The notes: a model not told the origin generated them from the letters alone. A stretch of 28,984 nt of DNA from Oscillospiraceae bacterium (GCA_016303195.1 JAEDMD010000002.1:1-28984); one strand, 5' to 3'; shown: positions 13,964-22,203, counted from the first letter of the stretch. Numbers and translations are program-made.

Positions 13964-16573
13964 ATGGGTCTTACGGAAAAAGTTGCGGCTGAAAGGCTGA
14001 AGGCTGAGGGCTTGAATGTTTTCGGCGAAAATAAGAAAAACGGTGCAGTGAAAATTTTCCTCGGTCAGTTCAGGGATGTTATGGTCATGATCCTTCTCGG
14101 CGCTACCGTCATTTCTGTTCTGCTGGGGGAAGTCTCCGATGCGGTCACTATCATTCTCATCGTTCTCCTTAATGCGATCCTCGGCTTCATTCAGGAATAC
14201 CGCACCGAACATACTCTCGAAGCCCTGCGTTCCATGACTGCGCCTACGGCTAAATGCCGCCGTGACGGTGTTCTCCGTGTGATAGATGCCTCGCTTCTCG
14301 TCACGGGCGATGTCATCGAACTTGAAGCAGGGGACAGAGTGCCTGCGGACTGCGCTGTTGTCAGTGCATCAGGTTTCTTCACCGATGAATCTATCCTCAC
14401 GGGCGAATCCGAACCAGTTCCCAAAATAAGCGGTGCGGCTGACGACAGGGATAATTCCATCGGCAGAAAAAATATCATTTACTGCGGCACATCCGCTGTC
14501 AAGGGTACGTGTACTGCTGTTGTCAATGCTACGGGTGTGAATACTCAGATGGGTAAGATCTCGGAAATGCTTGACGATATCGGAAAGGATATGACTCCAC
14601 TCCAGAAGCGCCTCGGCGAGCTTGGAAAAGTTGTTGCAATTATCTGCATCGTGGTCTGCTTTGCAGTTTTCGGTGCAGGTGTTCTCCGTGGGGAAAATGT
14701 TTTCGATATGCTCATGACAGGTATCACCATCGCCATTGCCGCCATCCCCGAAGGCCTCCCTGCAACTGTTACCATTGCCCTCGCTCTCGCTGTAAGCAGG
14801 ATGATGAAGCAGAAGGCTCTCGTCAATAAACTCCACAGTGTTGAAACTCTCGGCTGTACATCCGTTATCTGTTCTGACAAAACAGGCACTATCACCGAGA
14901 ACAAAATGACCGTTACCGAACTCCATACCGCCGACGATGTTTATTATTTCAGCAGCCGTGGATATCGTGTAAGCGGCGCTGTCACAAAGGGTGAGGATAA
15001 TATCGCTGTCAATCCCAAGACCGAAAAAGCTCTCATGGAATCGCTCAGGTGCGGTGTGGTATGCTCAACGGCTGAGATACATACTCAGGATGCGCCGAAG
15101 TCCCGAAACAGGGGAGCGCTCAGCGGAAAAGGCGAATGGAAAATTACAGGCGACCCCACCGAAGCCGCTCTGCTCATTGCGGCGGCTAAAGCAGGTATCA
15201 ACAGGGACGGCACTCAGAAACTCGATGAATACCCTTTCGACAGCGAGACACGCTTCATGGCGGTGCATTGCAGATTCGGCGTTGAAAAAAGAAGCTGTTT
15301 CAAAGGCGCTGTTGAAGTTATTCTTCCACGGTGCAGCCGATATATTGACGGCAACGGAAAAATACTTCCCATGACTGTTGCGGTTCGGAAAAATATCACT
15401 AAGATGACCGAGGAAATGTCAGACAATGCATTGCGTGTCCTCGCCCTTGCGTACACCGTTTCCGACAGCTTTTCTCCCGATGGCGGAAATCTCATATTCC
15501 TCGGAATTTCGGGAATGACCGACCCTCCACGTGACGAGGCGAAAACTGCAATAAGAAAATGTGCGGCGGCTTCCGTGAGGACGGTCATGATAACGGGCGA
15601 CCACAAAAATACTGCGGCGGCTGTTGCAAAAAAAGCAGGTCTGCTCCGTGGCGGAAAAGCCATCACAGGTGCGGAGCTTGACAAAATGTCCGACCATGAG
15701 CTTGACCGTGTAATTGATAAATATACCGTGTTCGCCCGTGTTGAGCCTGCCCACAAGCTGAGGATAGTCCGCAGTTTCAAGCGCAGGGGAGAGATAGTGA
15801 CGATGACGGGCGACGGTGTCAATGACGCTCCTGCCATCAAGGAAGCCGATGTTGGTGTGGCTATGGGCATGACGGGAACTGATGTCACAAAGCAGGCGGC
15901 GGATGTTATTCTCATGGATGACAACCTCGCAACTCTTGTGGGCGCTGTTGAACAGGGACGGTGCGTTTATGCCAATATAAGAAAGTTTGTGCGGTATCTG
16001 CTGTCATGCAACATCGGCGAGGTGCTGACGATGTTTCTGGGCATCCTCATGGGGATGCCGATGATACTCCTGCCTGTTCAGATATTGCTTGTGAATCTGG
16101 TCACGGACGGTCTGCCTGCCATTGCTCTCGGCATGGAAAAGCCCGAAAGCGATATTATGTCAAAGCCTCCAAGAAAGTCCGACGAGGGATTTTTCTCCGA
16201 CGGGCTGATGTGGAAAATTATCTTCCGTGGCATTTTCATCGGGCTGTGTACTCTCGCTTCTTTCGCCGCTGTCATTCATCTCGGCGGGACTGTTGAAGCC
16301 GCCCGCACCTGCGCTCTTATTACCCTTGTAATGTCTCAGCTCATACACGTTTTCGAGTGCCGTTCCGAACATCGCTCGCTGTTCCGCATGAATCCTTTCG
16401 GCAACATGAAACTGCTCATTGCTGTGCTGATATCATTTGCCGCCCTTGCCGCCGCAGTTGCAGTTCCGCAGATGCAGGTGGTTTTCAACACTGTTCTCCC
16501 CACATCTCAGCAGTTGCTCGTTTCGATCGGTCTGAGCATCGCTGTGCCGATAGTGACATCGCTTTTCAATTAA
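13964..16573 (+). CDS. P-type cation-transporting ATPase, Ca2+ (P2) type
   Basis: 869 residues from ATG 13964, with AAAGGA 7 nt upstream; the longer in-frame start at 13892 would read through the parS site (MFHVKH) and is rejected. It has a complete P-type machinery: actuator TGES (146-149), IPEGLPATVTIALALA in TM4 with Glu263, phosphorylation site SDKTGT (Asp305), a KGA-like nucleotide-binding motif (FKGAVEVIL), MTGDGVNDAP (614-623) and NLVTDGLPAIALGMEKPE in TM6. About ten membrane segments are expected. The TM4 and TM6 motifs fit P2A/P2B Ca2+ pumps rather than heavy-metal or K+ pumps; Mn2+ or Na+ transport cannot be excluded. A weak promoter (TTGATT at 13859, TATAAA at 13884, 19-nt spacer) lies before it. 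Confidence 0.93.
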   Translation: MGLTEKVAAERLKAEGLNVFGENKKNGAVKIFLGQFRDVMVMILLGATVISVLLGEVSDAVTIILIVLLNAILGFIQEYRTEHTLEALRSMTAPTAKCRRDGVLRVIDASLLVTGDVIELEAGDRVPADCAVVSASGFFTDESILTGESEPVPKISGAADDRDNSIGRKNIIYCGTSAVKGTCTAVVNATGVNTQMGKISEMLDDIGKDMTPLQKRLGELGKVVAIICIVVCFAVFGAGVLRGENVFDMLMTGITIAIAAIPEGLPATVTIALALAVSRMMKQKALVNKLHSVETLGCTSVICSDKTGTITENKMTVTELHTADDVYYFSSRGYRVSGAVTKGEDNIAVNPKTEKALMESLRCGVVCSTAEIHTQDAPKSRNRGALSGKGEWKITGDPTEAALLIAAAKAGINRDGTQKLDEYPFDSETRFMAVHCRFGVEKRSCFKGAVEVILPRCSRYIDGNGKILPMTVAVRKNITKMTEEMSDNALRVLALAYTVSDSFSPDGGNLIFLGISGMTDPPRDEAKTAIRKCAAASVRTVMITGDHKNTAAAVAKKAGLLRGGKAITGAELDKMSDHELDRVIDKYTVFARVEPAHKLRIVRSFKRRGEIVTMTGDGVNDAPAIKEADVGVAMGMTGTDVTKQAADVILMDDNLATLVGAVEQGRCVYANIRKFVRYLLSCNIGEVLTMFLGILMGMPMILLPVQILLVNLVTDGLPAIALGMEKPESDIMSKPPRKSDEGFFSDGLMWKIIFRGIFIGLCTLASFAAVIHLGGTVEAARTCALITLVMSQLIHVFECRSEHRSLFRMNPFGNMKLLIAVLISFAALAAAVAVPQMQVVFNTVLPTSQQLLVSIGLSIAVPIVTSLFN

Positions 16574-16608
16574 TTTCCTCTTACAAAAAATCCTGTTCCG
16601 ATTTGAGC

Positions 16609-16711
16609 AAATAGTACAAATTTTAAGAAATCGAGATAAAACACTTGAAATCAATGACGGGAAATAGTATAATGTGTATAGAAACACACAAATTATACTA
16701 TTTGTACTATT
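16609..16711. repeat. Nested AATAGTA inverted repeats around a promoter
   Basis: AATAGTATAAT (16663-16673) and ATTATACTATT (16692-16702) are a perfect 11-bp inverted repeat. An outer pair, AAATAGTACAAA near 16610 and TTTGTACTATT at 16701-16711, repeats the same core. The left inner arm contains the -10 box, so a protein bound here would cover the promoter. Confidence 0.65.
16645..16673 (+). promoter_or_regulatory. Promoter of the 96-residue membrane protein gene
   Basis: TTGAAA (16645-16650), a 17-nt spacer, TATAAT (16668-16673), about 65 bp before the start codon. Confidence 0.75.
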
Positions 16712-16738
16712 ATGATGTTGAAAACGGAGGAATAAGAA

Positions 16739-17029
16739 TTGGAACAGGATAATAACAGACCATCGCTTCTAAGCAGGATAGTGTACCAATACATCGGTAT
16801 CGTTATCCTCGGCGGCTTGTATGCGCTTTCTCTGAAGCTCGAACCCTACTGGCAGCCTGAGGGAAGCGATAAGACAACTTTTGAAATAGAGTGCAAAAAA
16901 CTCATCTCAAAGGCACACGATAAAGGCGTTGAATGTATACTCCCTGCATTAAAGCTGATATTCAAGGGCGTTATCGACACACTCAACTGTCGAGGACGCC
17001 AGCCCCTACAATTTGTCTATTATTCGTGA
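16739..17029 (+). CDS. Small membrane protein of unknown function with repeat-derived C-terminus
   Basis: The start is TTG 16739, 8 nt after ACGGAGG (16724-16730), with a good promoter upstream. The 96-residue product has one membrane segment (IVYQYIGIVILGGLYALSL, ~13-31), then a helical Lys/Glu-rich domain (KTTFEIECKKLISKAHDKGVECILPALKLIFKGVIDTL). The last ~13 residues (CRGRQPLQFVYYS) are encoded by a dispersed palindromic repeat (CGAGGACGCCAGCCCCTAC) that also supplies the reading frame to the stop, so the native tail was probably replaced. I do not recognise the family. Confidence 0.6.
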   Translation: MEQDNNRPSLLSRIVYQYIGIVILGGLYALSLKLEPYWQPEGSDKTTFEIECKKLISKAHDKGVECILPALKLIFKGVIDTLNCRGRQPLQFVYYS

Positions 17030-17107
17030 AAAGTTTTGTAGGGGACGGCGTCCTCGACGTCCCCAAATTAGTTTTTCGACAAACTCTGGACGGCCATTGG
17101 CCGTCCT
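16988..17107. repeat. Cluster of dispersed palindromic repeats
   Basis: Three units: GTCGAGGACGCCAGCCCCTAC (16989-17009), its mirror GTAGGGGACGGCGTCCTCGAC (17038-17058), and GGACGGCCATTGGCCGTCC (17088-17106). The first two form an inverted pair; the third is the palindrome also seen at 10.7, 13.8 and 21.0 kb. Confidence 0.8.
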
Positions 17108-17126
17108 TTTGTTATGCCCGACAAAT

Positions 17127-17194
17127 GTTTTTTCAACATTTATGTGTTGAAAACTTCCTGACCTCTTGTTTTTTCAACATCAATCTGTTATAAT
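17127..17194 (+). promoter_or_regulatory. Promoter of the SUFU/SMI1 genes with a duplicated upstream motif
   Basis: TTGTTT (17166-17171), a 17-nt spacer, TATAAT (17189-17194). The 13-mer GTTTTTTCAACAT occurs at 17127-17139 and again at 17168-17180, over the -35 end, exactly 41 bp apart; an inverted variant, TGTTGAAAAC, lies between them. This could be a pair of operator sites. Confidence 0.6.
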
Positions 17195-17229
17195 GACTAT
17201 GTATAAATTTTTTTAATAAGGAGATAATT

Positions 17230-18321
17230 ATGTCTGATCGTGAATTTATTTTTGAATCAAGTTCGCCTATATGCCATATTGATGCCTGTATTGCCGCTGA
17301 AAAAGATGCTTACTATCTCATGCTTTTCAGTTCTATTGAGTACGGCGCAAAGGTGCTGAATATGCTCTGGATATGCAACCGCCATGAGACACCTGCTGAA
17401 CTTGACATTTCCCCTCTGGACCGTGGCGAAGGCCCTCTGCTCGGTAAGGAAAATGTATCCGATATGCAGCCGAAGTTCGGCATGGAATTCAATCCCGACA
17501 AGTTCAGCGCTGTCTGGTATGACACAGGCGATGCTGTTGCTATATACTACGGCAAAAAGTTAATATGCGCTATTCCGCCTATTGTCGGCCTTTACGATTT
17601 CCCCGGATTTTCGATCTTTGCAAAGGGTCAGACCCGTTATGCGTGGGAAATGCCGACCGAACCCGAATTTGAAAGTCGTGTACAGAATCAGAAAAATTTC
17701 TGGGAGATAATTCAGCGTGAGGAAACATGGAAGAAACTGGAACAGGATTATATCGCCATCACCGATGAATTTTTCGGTGCGCCTCATACTGCCGTCAAGT
17801 CCCTCGCTTCTGAGAAATTCCCCAACAGATCGCTGGTTCAGGGCACTAAAAATAAGAGCATACTCTATAATATCACCGTCGGTGTAAGTCAGTATGCTAT
17901 GCCTGCGGTGGCTAAGGCTTTCGGAAATGACTGCGCCGATCAGAGCAGGATAGAACTTGCTTTCGCCTGCTATGACAAGTTCAGCCCCCTCGTTGACCTC
18001 ATGGCTTTGGTTATGAAAGATATTGCGGATATACCGTGGAATGAACGCAGTTTCCTCTGGCACGGACATACCATAGATTTCCCGAATATCGCAGGTTTTT
18101 CCGCATTGCTCCTTGTTGATGCGTCTACCATTTTCGGCATGGAAGCGCCGAGGTGGAGAAAATTCGGAGGCGGTAAGGTGAACACCCTCTGGTTAGTCCC
18201 GATCTCCGAAGCAGAACTGGAATTTCTCCGTATGAAGGGCATTGACGAGCTTATGGAAAGATGCATGATCCAGAGATATCTCCACGTTTTCGACAATGTT
18301 CCGAAGTTTTTGCAATTTTGA
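17230..18321 (+). CDS. SUFU (suppressor of fused)-domain protein, possible immunity protein
   Basis: ATG 17230 follows AAGGAG (17218-17223). The 363-residue protein has an unassigned N-terminal half (residues 1-~170; MSDREFIFESSSPICHIDACIAAEKDAYYLM...). The C-terminal ~180 residues match the bacterial SUFU domain: VGVSQYAMPAV, RIELAFACYDKF, SFLWHGHTIDFPNI, SALLLVDASTIFG, and VNTLWLVPISEAELEFLRMKGIDELM. In bacteria SUFU proteins are mostly predicted immunity proteins against secreted polymorphic toxins. The next gene, 20 bp away, is an SMI1/KNR4 protein, another immunity superfamily. No toxin gene is in the window. A housekeeping role is possible. Confidence 0.75.
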   Translation: MSDREFIFESSSPICHIDACIAAEKDAYYLMLFSSIEYGAKVLNMLWICNRHETPAELDISPLDRGEGPLLGKENVSDMQPKFGMEFNPDKFSAVWYDTGDAVAIYYGKKLICAIPPIVGLYDFPGFSIFAKGQTRYAWEMPTEPEFESRVQNQKNFWEIIQREETWKKLEQDYIAITDEFFGAPHTAVKSLASEKFPNRSLVQGTKNKSILYNITVGVSQYAMPAVAKAFGNDCADQSRIELAFACYDKFSPLVDLMALVMKDIADIPWNERSFLWHGHTIDFPNIAGFSALLLVDASTIFGMEAPRWRKFGGGKVNTLWLVPISEAELEFLRMKGIDELMERCMIQRYLHVFDNVPKFLQF

Positions 18322-18341
18322 TAAACAGGGAGTATGACATT

Positions 18342-18770
18342 ATGCAGAAATTTATTGATGAAATCAAGCTGATACAGGATGACTGGATGTGTTCTGAATT
18401 TCATGAGCCTGCATCGGAAAGCGATATTGCAGCATTTGAACGTGAAAACGGTATCGTCATACCGCAGTCATACAAGGATTTTCTCGTACTTTCCGACGGC
18501 GGAGAACTTTTCGGTGCCGTGGGAAATGTATGGCTGTACGGTGTGAAAGCCACAAGGTTCAAAATAGGAGATGATTTTTCGGACGGCATGGTCCCGAAAG
18601 ATTTTCTGATACTCGGATTCCATGATTCACAGCATATCTGTTTCATGCCCGAAAGGAATAAATTCCTTTTCTACGAATACGAAACCCCGGATGAAATAGA
18701 ATCCGAATGTTTATGGTTTGACAGTTTTTATGATGTAATGGAATATCTTATTGATGTTCACACAGGTTAA
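18342..18770 (+). CDS. SMI1/KNR4 (SUKH) family protein
   Basis: ATG 18342 has AGGGAG (18327-18332) upstream. The 142-residue product shows the SUKH pattern: SESDIAAFERENGIVIPQSYKDFLVLSDGGELFG near the N-terminus, then VPKDFLILGFHDSQHICFMP and ESECLWFDSFYDVMEYLI at the end. SUKH proteins are the largest group of predicted immunity proteins in polymorphic-toxin and contact-dependent inhibition systems. It is transcribed with the SUFU gene and ends 16 bp before hydF, so all may share a transcript. Confidence 0.85.
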   Translation: MQKFIDEIKLIQDDWMCSEFHEPASESDIAAFERENGIVIPQSYKDFLVLSDGGELFGAVGNVWLYGVKATRFKIGDDFSDGMVPKDFLILGFHDSQHICFMPERNKFLFYEYETPDEIESECLWFDSFYDVMEYLIDVHTG

Positions 18771-18786
18771 AGGAGTAAAAAATAAA

Positions 18787-19986
18787 ATGAGTCTGAACGA
18801 TACCCCATCCTCCGAAAGAGTACATATCGGCTTTTTCGGACGGAGAAATGCAGGAAAATCAAGTGTGGTAAATGCCGTAACGGGACAGGAATTGTCCGTA
18901 GTTTCGGACGTTAAGGGCACTACCACCGACCCCGTAACTAAGGCTATGGAGCTTCTTCCGCTCGGCCCTGTCGTGATAATTGATACACCGGGTTTCGACG
19001 ATGTGGGAACTCTCGGCGAAATGCGTGTCCGCAAGACAAAACAGATACTCAACCGCACCGATATCGCCGTTCTTGTGGTGGATAATTCCACGGGGCTTTC
19101 CGATACGGACAAACAGCTTATCGGCATTTTTAAGGAGAAAAATATCCCGTATATCACAGTTTTCAACAAGTCCGACATCGCTGGAAAATCCGACTGCACC
19201 GAAAATGAAATAGCTGTCAGCGCCGTTGAAAAGGTGAATATCCACGAACTGAAAGAGATGATGGCGCATCTGGTCAAGCGTGACGGAGACGAAAAAGTCC
19301 TCGTCGGCGACCTCCTCAGTGAGGGCGATTTAGTTGTACTTGTAACGCCCATCGACGAGTCCGCACCGAAGGGGAGGATGATACTTCCGCAGGTGCAGGC
19401 GATACGTGATATCCTCGACGCAAATGCTGTGAATATCGTCACAAAGGAAACTCAGCTTGCCGAAACTCTGCGGAAAATCGGCACAAAACCCCGCATGGTC
19501 ATAACCGACAGTCAGGCATTCGGCATGGTCAGCAGAATAGTTCCCGATGATATCCCGCTGACTTCGTTTTCCATTCTGATGGCGAGATATAAGGGATTCC
19601 TCGAAACTGCCGTGAGAGGCGCTTCTGCCATCAGAAAACTTCAGGACGGGGACACGGTGCTGATATCCGAGGGATGTACGCACCATCGTCAGTGCGGTGA
19701 CATCGGAAGTGTGAAACTGCCTGCGCTTCTGAAAAAAACTACGGGAAAATCGCTGAATATCGAGCTTTCGTCGGGCAGGGAATTCCCCGAAGACCTGTCA
19801 CCGTACAAGCTGGTCATCCACTGCGGAGGCTGTATGCTTAACGAGAGGGAAATGGTATACCGTCGGAAAAATGCCGAAGATCAGGGAGTTCCGTTCACTA
19901 ATTACGGCATCGCTCTTGCTATGATGAACGGCATATTGAAGCGCAGTCTTGGTGTTTTCCCCGACCTTGCGGAGATGGCGGAATGA
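18787..19986 (+). CDS. hydF: [FeFe]-hydrogenase maturation GTPase HydF
   Basis: ATG 18787 follows AGGAG (18771-18775); the in-frame start at 18751 overlaps the SMI1 gene and is rejected. Of 399 residues, 1-~165 form a Ras-like GTPase domain (P-loop GRRNAGKSS at 18-26, GTTTDP switch, DTPGFDD, NKSD), followed by a dimerisation domain and a C-terminal [4Fe-4S] domain with CTHH and HCGGC, the three-Cys HydF pattern. HydF is the scaffold on which HydE and HydG build the diiron subcluster of [FeFe] hydrogenase, implying fermentative H2 production. hydE, hydG and the hydrogenase genes are not in this window. Confidence 0.95.
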   Translation: MSLNDTPSSERVHIGFFGRRNAGKSSVVNAVTGQELSVVSDVKGTTTDPVTKAMELLPLGPVVIIDTPGFDDVGTLGEMRVRKTKQILNRTDIAVLVVDNSTGLSDTDKQLIGIFKEKNIPYITVFNKSDIAGKSDCTENEIAVSAVEKVNIHELKEMMAHLVKRDGDEKVLVGDLLSEGDLVVLVTPIDESAPKGRMILPQVQAIRDILDANAVNIVTKETQLAETLRKIGTKPRMVITDSQAFGMVSRIVPDDIPLTSFSILMARYKGFLETAVRGASAIRKLQDGDTVLISEGCTHHRQCGDIGSVKLPALLKKTTGKSLNIELSSGREFPEDLSPYKLVIHCGGCMLNEREMVYRRKNAEDQGVPFTNYGIALAMMNGILKRSLGVFPDLAEMAE

Positions 19987-20366
19987 GAAAGAGACTGCCG
20001 TATATCATAATTTTTGTGCTGATATTCGCCGTTGAGACTTGTATTGCGCTGTTCGTGCATGATGATTTCGTTCGTCCGTATGTGGGCGACGTTATTGTCA
20101 TGTGGGCTGTCTACTGTCTTGCTCAGATAATACTTGGCGGAAAGTTCGGCTCGTATAAAGTTGCTGTCGGCTCTCTGGTTTTTGCGTTCATTGTTGAGAT
20201 ACTCCAGAAATTCCACATTGCTGATGTTATGGGTGTTGAAAACCCTATACTGCGTACCGTCATCGGTACAAGCTATGCAACGGCTGATCTTTTGTGCTAT
20301 TTTGTCGGAACGGTCTTTATTTTTGCAGGTATATTTTTATACAGAAAGTTTAGAAATGGTATATAA
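19983..20366 (+). CDS. DUF2809-like four-helix membrane protein
   Basis: The ATG overlaps the hydF TGA (ATGA), so it is translationally coupled. The 127 residues form four membrane segments: YIIIFVLIFAVETCIALFV, GDVIVMWAVYCLAQIIL, YKVAVGSLVFAFIVEILQ and ATADLLCYFVGTVFIFAGIFLY. The pattern VHDDFVRPYVGDVIVMWAVYC...FIVEILQ...R...GTSYATADLLCYFVG resembles the DUF2809 family, whose function is unknown. Coupling to hydF is probably incidental. A terminator follows. Confidence 0.75.
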   Translation: MRKRLPYIIIFVLIFAVETCIALFVHDDFVRPYVGDVIVMWAVYCLAQIILGGKFGSYKVAVGSLVFAFIVEILQKFHIADVMGVENPILRTVIGTSYATADLLCYFVGTVFIFAGIFLYRKFRNGI

Positions 20367-20418
20367 AAATCATATGGAAAAATCGAGGGCTTGTCCGTGA
20401 GTGACGGACATAAAAATA

Positions 20419-20460
20419 AAGTGTGCGGTTCTGTTTTTTTGAACTGCACACTTGTTATTT
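20419..20460 (+). terminator. Terminator after the hydF-DUF2809 operon
   Basis: AAGTGTGCGGTTC (20419-20431) pairs with GAACTGCACACTT (20441-20453) with one G-U pair, followed by GTTATTTT. The loop is T-rich. Confidence 0.75.
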
Positions 20461-20483
20461 TCACATAGCGAATAAACAAAAAC

Positions 20484-20575
20484 CTCCCGAATCACATATA
20501 ATAAGATCAAGGATGAATAAATCCCCGACGAGGGGCAATAATACTGACATCAAGATCTTATTATAAATTCGGGAG
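20484..20575. promoter_or_regulatory. Long inverted-repeat leader covering the mazF ribosome-binding site
   Basis: CTCCCGAAT (20484-20492) and ATAATAAGATC (20498-20508) pair with GATCTTATTAT (20554-20564) and ATTCGGGAG (20567-20575): a 20-bp stem with one internal loop. A second small hairpin, CCCC-GACGA-GGGG (20523-20535), is in the loop. The GGGAG of the right arm is the mazF Shine-Dalgarno, 8 nt from the ATG. On the reverse strand GGTTTTTGTTT follows the stem, so it may also terminate leftward transcripts. Confidence 0.75.
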
Positions 20576-20583
20576 TAATTTTT

Positions 20584-20931
20584 ATGTCTGTTAAACGTGG
20601 AGAAATTTATTATGCCGACCTCAGTCCTGTTGTCGGCTCGGAACAAGGCGGTATCAGACCTGTACTTATCGTCCAGAACGATGTGGGAAACCGCCACAGC
20701 CCGACGGTCATCGCCGCCGCTATCACAAGTCAGAAAGACAAGACCCATCTGCCTACTCATATCGAGGTGCAGGCGGAAAAGTGCGGACTTGCAAGGGACA
20801 GCATCGTCCTCCTTGAACAGATACGCACCCTTGACAAGCGCCGTCTGAAAGACAAAATGGGCGAGCTTGACCTGCGTTCCATGAATAAGGTCAATACCGC
20901 CCTCTCTATCAGCTTCGGACTTGAAATATGA
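20584..20931 (+). CDS. mazF: MazF/PemK-type endoribonuclease toxin (EndoA-like), no antitoxin gene adjacent
   Basis: 115 residues, close to Bacillus EndoA/NdoA in length and motifs: VKRGEIYYADLSPVVGSEQGGIRPVLIVQND at the start, AAITSQ and LEQIRTLDKRRL later. Arg25 and Thr48, the residues used for catalysis in EndoA, are both present. MazF cuts single-stranded mRNA at short motifs and slows growth. In Bacillus and relatives the antitoxin gene lies just upstream; here the 217 bp upstream have no ORF with a ribosome-binding site, only the hairpin leader. The ribosome-binding site is inside that hairpin, suggesting translation is held down by structure. A core housekeeping role, as for solitary EndoA copies, is possible. 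Confidence 0.92.
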   Translation: MSVKRGEIYYADLSPVVGSEQGGIRPVLIVQNDVGNRHSPTVIAAAITSQKDKTHLPTHIEVQAEKCGLARDSIVLLEQIRTLDKRRLKDKMGELDLRSMNKVNTALSISFGLEI

Positions 20932-21009
20932 TGAACGCAAAACGGAATTGAATAAAGAATAATAAATAAATTATAATTGCGGTGTTCCCTGTCGTGACGA
21001 ATCTGAAAT

Positions 21010-21091
21010 GTAGGGACGGCCATTGGCCGTCCTCGGATAACCGAGCAAGCATGGTCAACAAACCGTAGGGGCGCATGACCTGCGCCCTGCA
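21010..21091. repeat. Two dispersed palindromic repeats
   Basis: GTAGGGACGGCCATTGGCCG at 21010-21029 (continuing TCCTCGG), and GTAGGGGCGCATGACCTGCG at 21065-21084 (continuing CCCTGC). The second shares GCATGACCTGCGCCC with 22293-22309. Confidence 0.75.
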
Positions 21092-21123
21092 AAGTGTGTG
21101 TTTTTGCAGACTGTGCTGCTTTA

Positions 21124-21525
21124 TCATAATGAAATGATGCAGAATAAAGCGGTCAGAAGCAGACAGACAATACAATCTTTAGCTGCATCCTTGAAGGACA
21201 TATGCTTTTTGAAAATGCGTGTTCCCATAGCAATTGCGGCAGGCAGCAGCATTGCAATAAAAGCCGCCCAGTGAACTAAAAATAAATGTGCATATAAATA
21301 CAATGCAATAAATATCAGAAGAAGTGTGCGGGCTTGTTTTTTCATCTCGTCTTTTTTCAGTTTTTTTTGCGCTTTTAATGCCTCTGCTTCAGCAAGGATG
21401 TTCTCTGTTGCTTTGATTGCGTTGGAATAGTTTCGTTCCTGAGTCTGCGGTGAAGGAGCATCTTCGCCCGGCATAAGCGGTTCAAGACAGGTCAGGCCAT
21501 TATCAGTGACATATTTTTCTTCCAT
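21124..21525 (-). CDS. Hypothetical membrane protein
   Basis: ATG 21525 has GGAGTGA upstream on the reverse strand. The 133-residue protein begins with a cytosol-like, Glu-rich segment (MEEKYVTDNGLTCLEPLMPGEDAPS), then a Lys-rich coiled coil (~35-65), then two membrane segments (~LLLIFIALYLYAHLFLVHWAAFIAMLLPAAIAMG, and AAKDCIVCLLLTALFCIISL at the C-terminus). I recognise no family. It stands alone, between repeats and another unknown gene on the same strand. Confidence 0.65.
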   Translation of the reverse strand: MEEKYVTDNGLTCLEPLMPGEDAPSPQTQERNYSNAIKATENILAEAEALKAQKKLKKDEMKKQARTLLLIFIALYLYAHLFLVHWAAFIAMLLPAAIAMGTRIFKKHMSFKDAAKDCIVCLLLTALFCIISL

Positions 21526-21596
21526 TTCAGTTCACTCCTACTTATACATATAATTAACACTGATTTTTACAAACTTAAAATTGACAACTTGATCTG

Positions 21597-22133
21597 TCAC
21601 GGTCCGAATCCTAAACAACATTTATTGCGGTCATAATCCCAGGTGTTATCATCATTATAATAAATGGTCTCGGTACGCTGGGTATTATACCTGAATATCT
21701 CGTTATCCGCTATCTTCGTATCATCTGAACGTAAGGTCAGGGTTTCCGCAGAAGTGTCTATATCAATTATGATATCTGTTTTGTGCATATCCCACCAGTT
21801 TGCTTTAGAGAAACCGATACTGATAGGGTGATTTACAGGTGTACCGACAATATCGAAGGTATATATGGATTTTTTGTTTGCACGGTACTTTACCTTAGCA
21901 ACATTTCTGAAATCAACGGATACTTTTCCGTTATGATCGAGCTGGTCTGTGAACTGAATATCGTCCTTATTTATTTCATATTTCTCGCCGTCTACAAAAA
22001 TCTGTATATTTGCTGTTATCCTATTACCGGGATAAAGACGGTAATAGACAGGATTGTGAGTCAGTACAGGTACTGCGATCAGCGCTGCAACTCCCACAAA
22101 CAACCATTTTTTGAATTTTTTAGGTATTCCCAT
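21597..22133 (-). CDS. Hypothetical exported or membrane-anchored protein
   Basis: ATG 22133 follows GAGGA on the reverse strand, ~70 bp from a good promoter. The 178-residue product begins with a short Lys-rich stretch and one hydrophobic helix (KKWLFVGVAALIAVPVLTHNP), likely a signal anchor or uncleaved signal. The rest alternates beta-type segments (ANIQIFVDGEKYEINKDDIQF, KVSVDFRNVAKVKY, YTFDIVG...) rather like an Ig- or carboxypeptidase-regulatory-like sandwich, and ends with two Cys (NKCCLGFGP). No family recognised; probably extracytoplasmic. Confidence 0.65.
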   Translation of the reverse strand: MGIPKKFKKWLFVGVAALIAVPVLTHNPVYYRLYPGNRITANIQIFVDGEKYEINKDDIQFTDQLDHNGKVSVDFRNVAKVKYRANKKSIYTFDIVGTPVNHPISIGFSKANWWDMHKTDIIIDIDTSAETLTLRSDDTKIADNEIFRYNTQRTETIYYNDDNTWDYDRNKCCLGFGP

Positions 22134-22203
22134 ATAATTTCCTCGCTTATATTTTTACAAATCATTGTTACAGTCTGCACAAAAACAATCTATAATATTT
22201 ATA

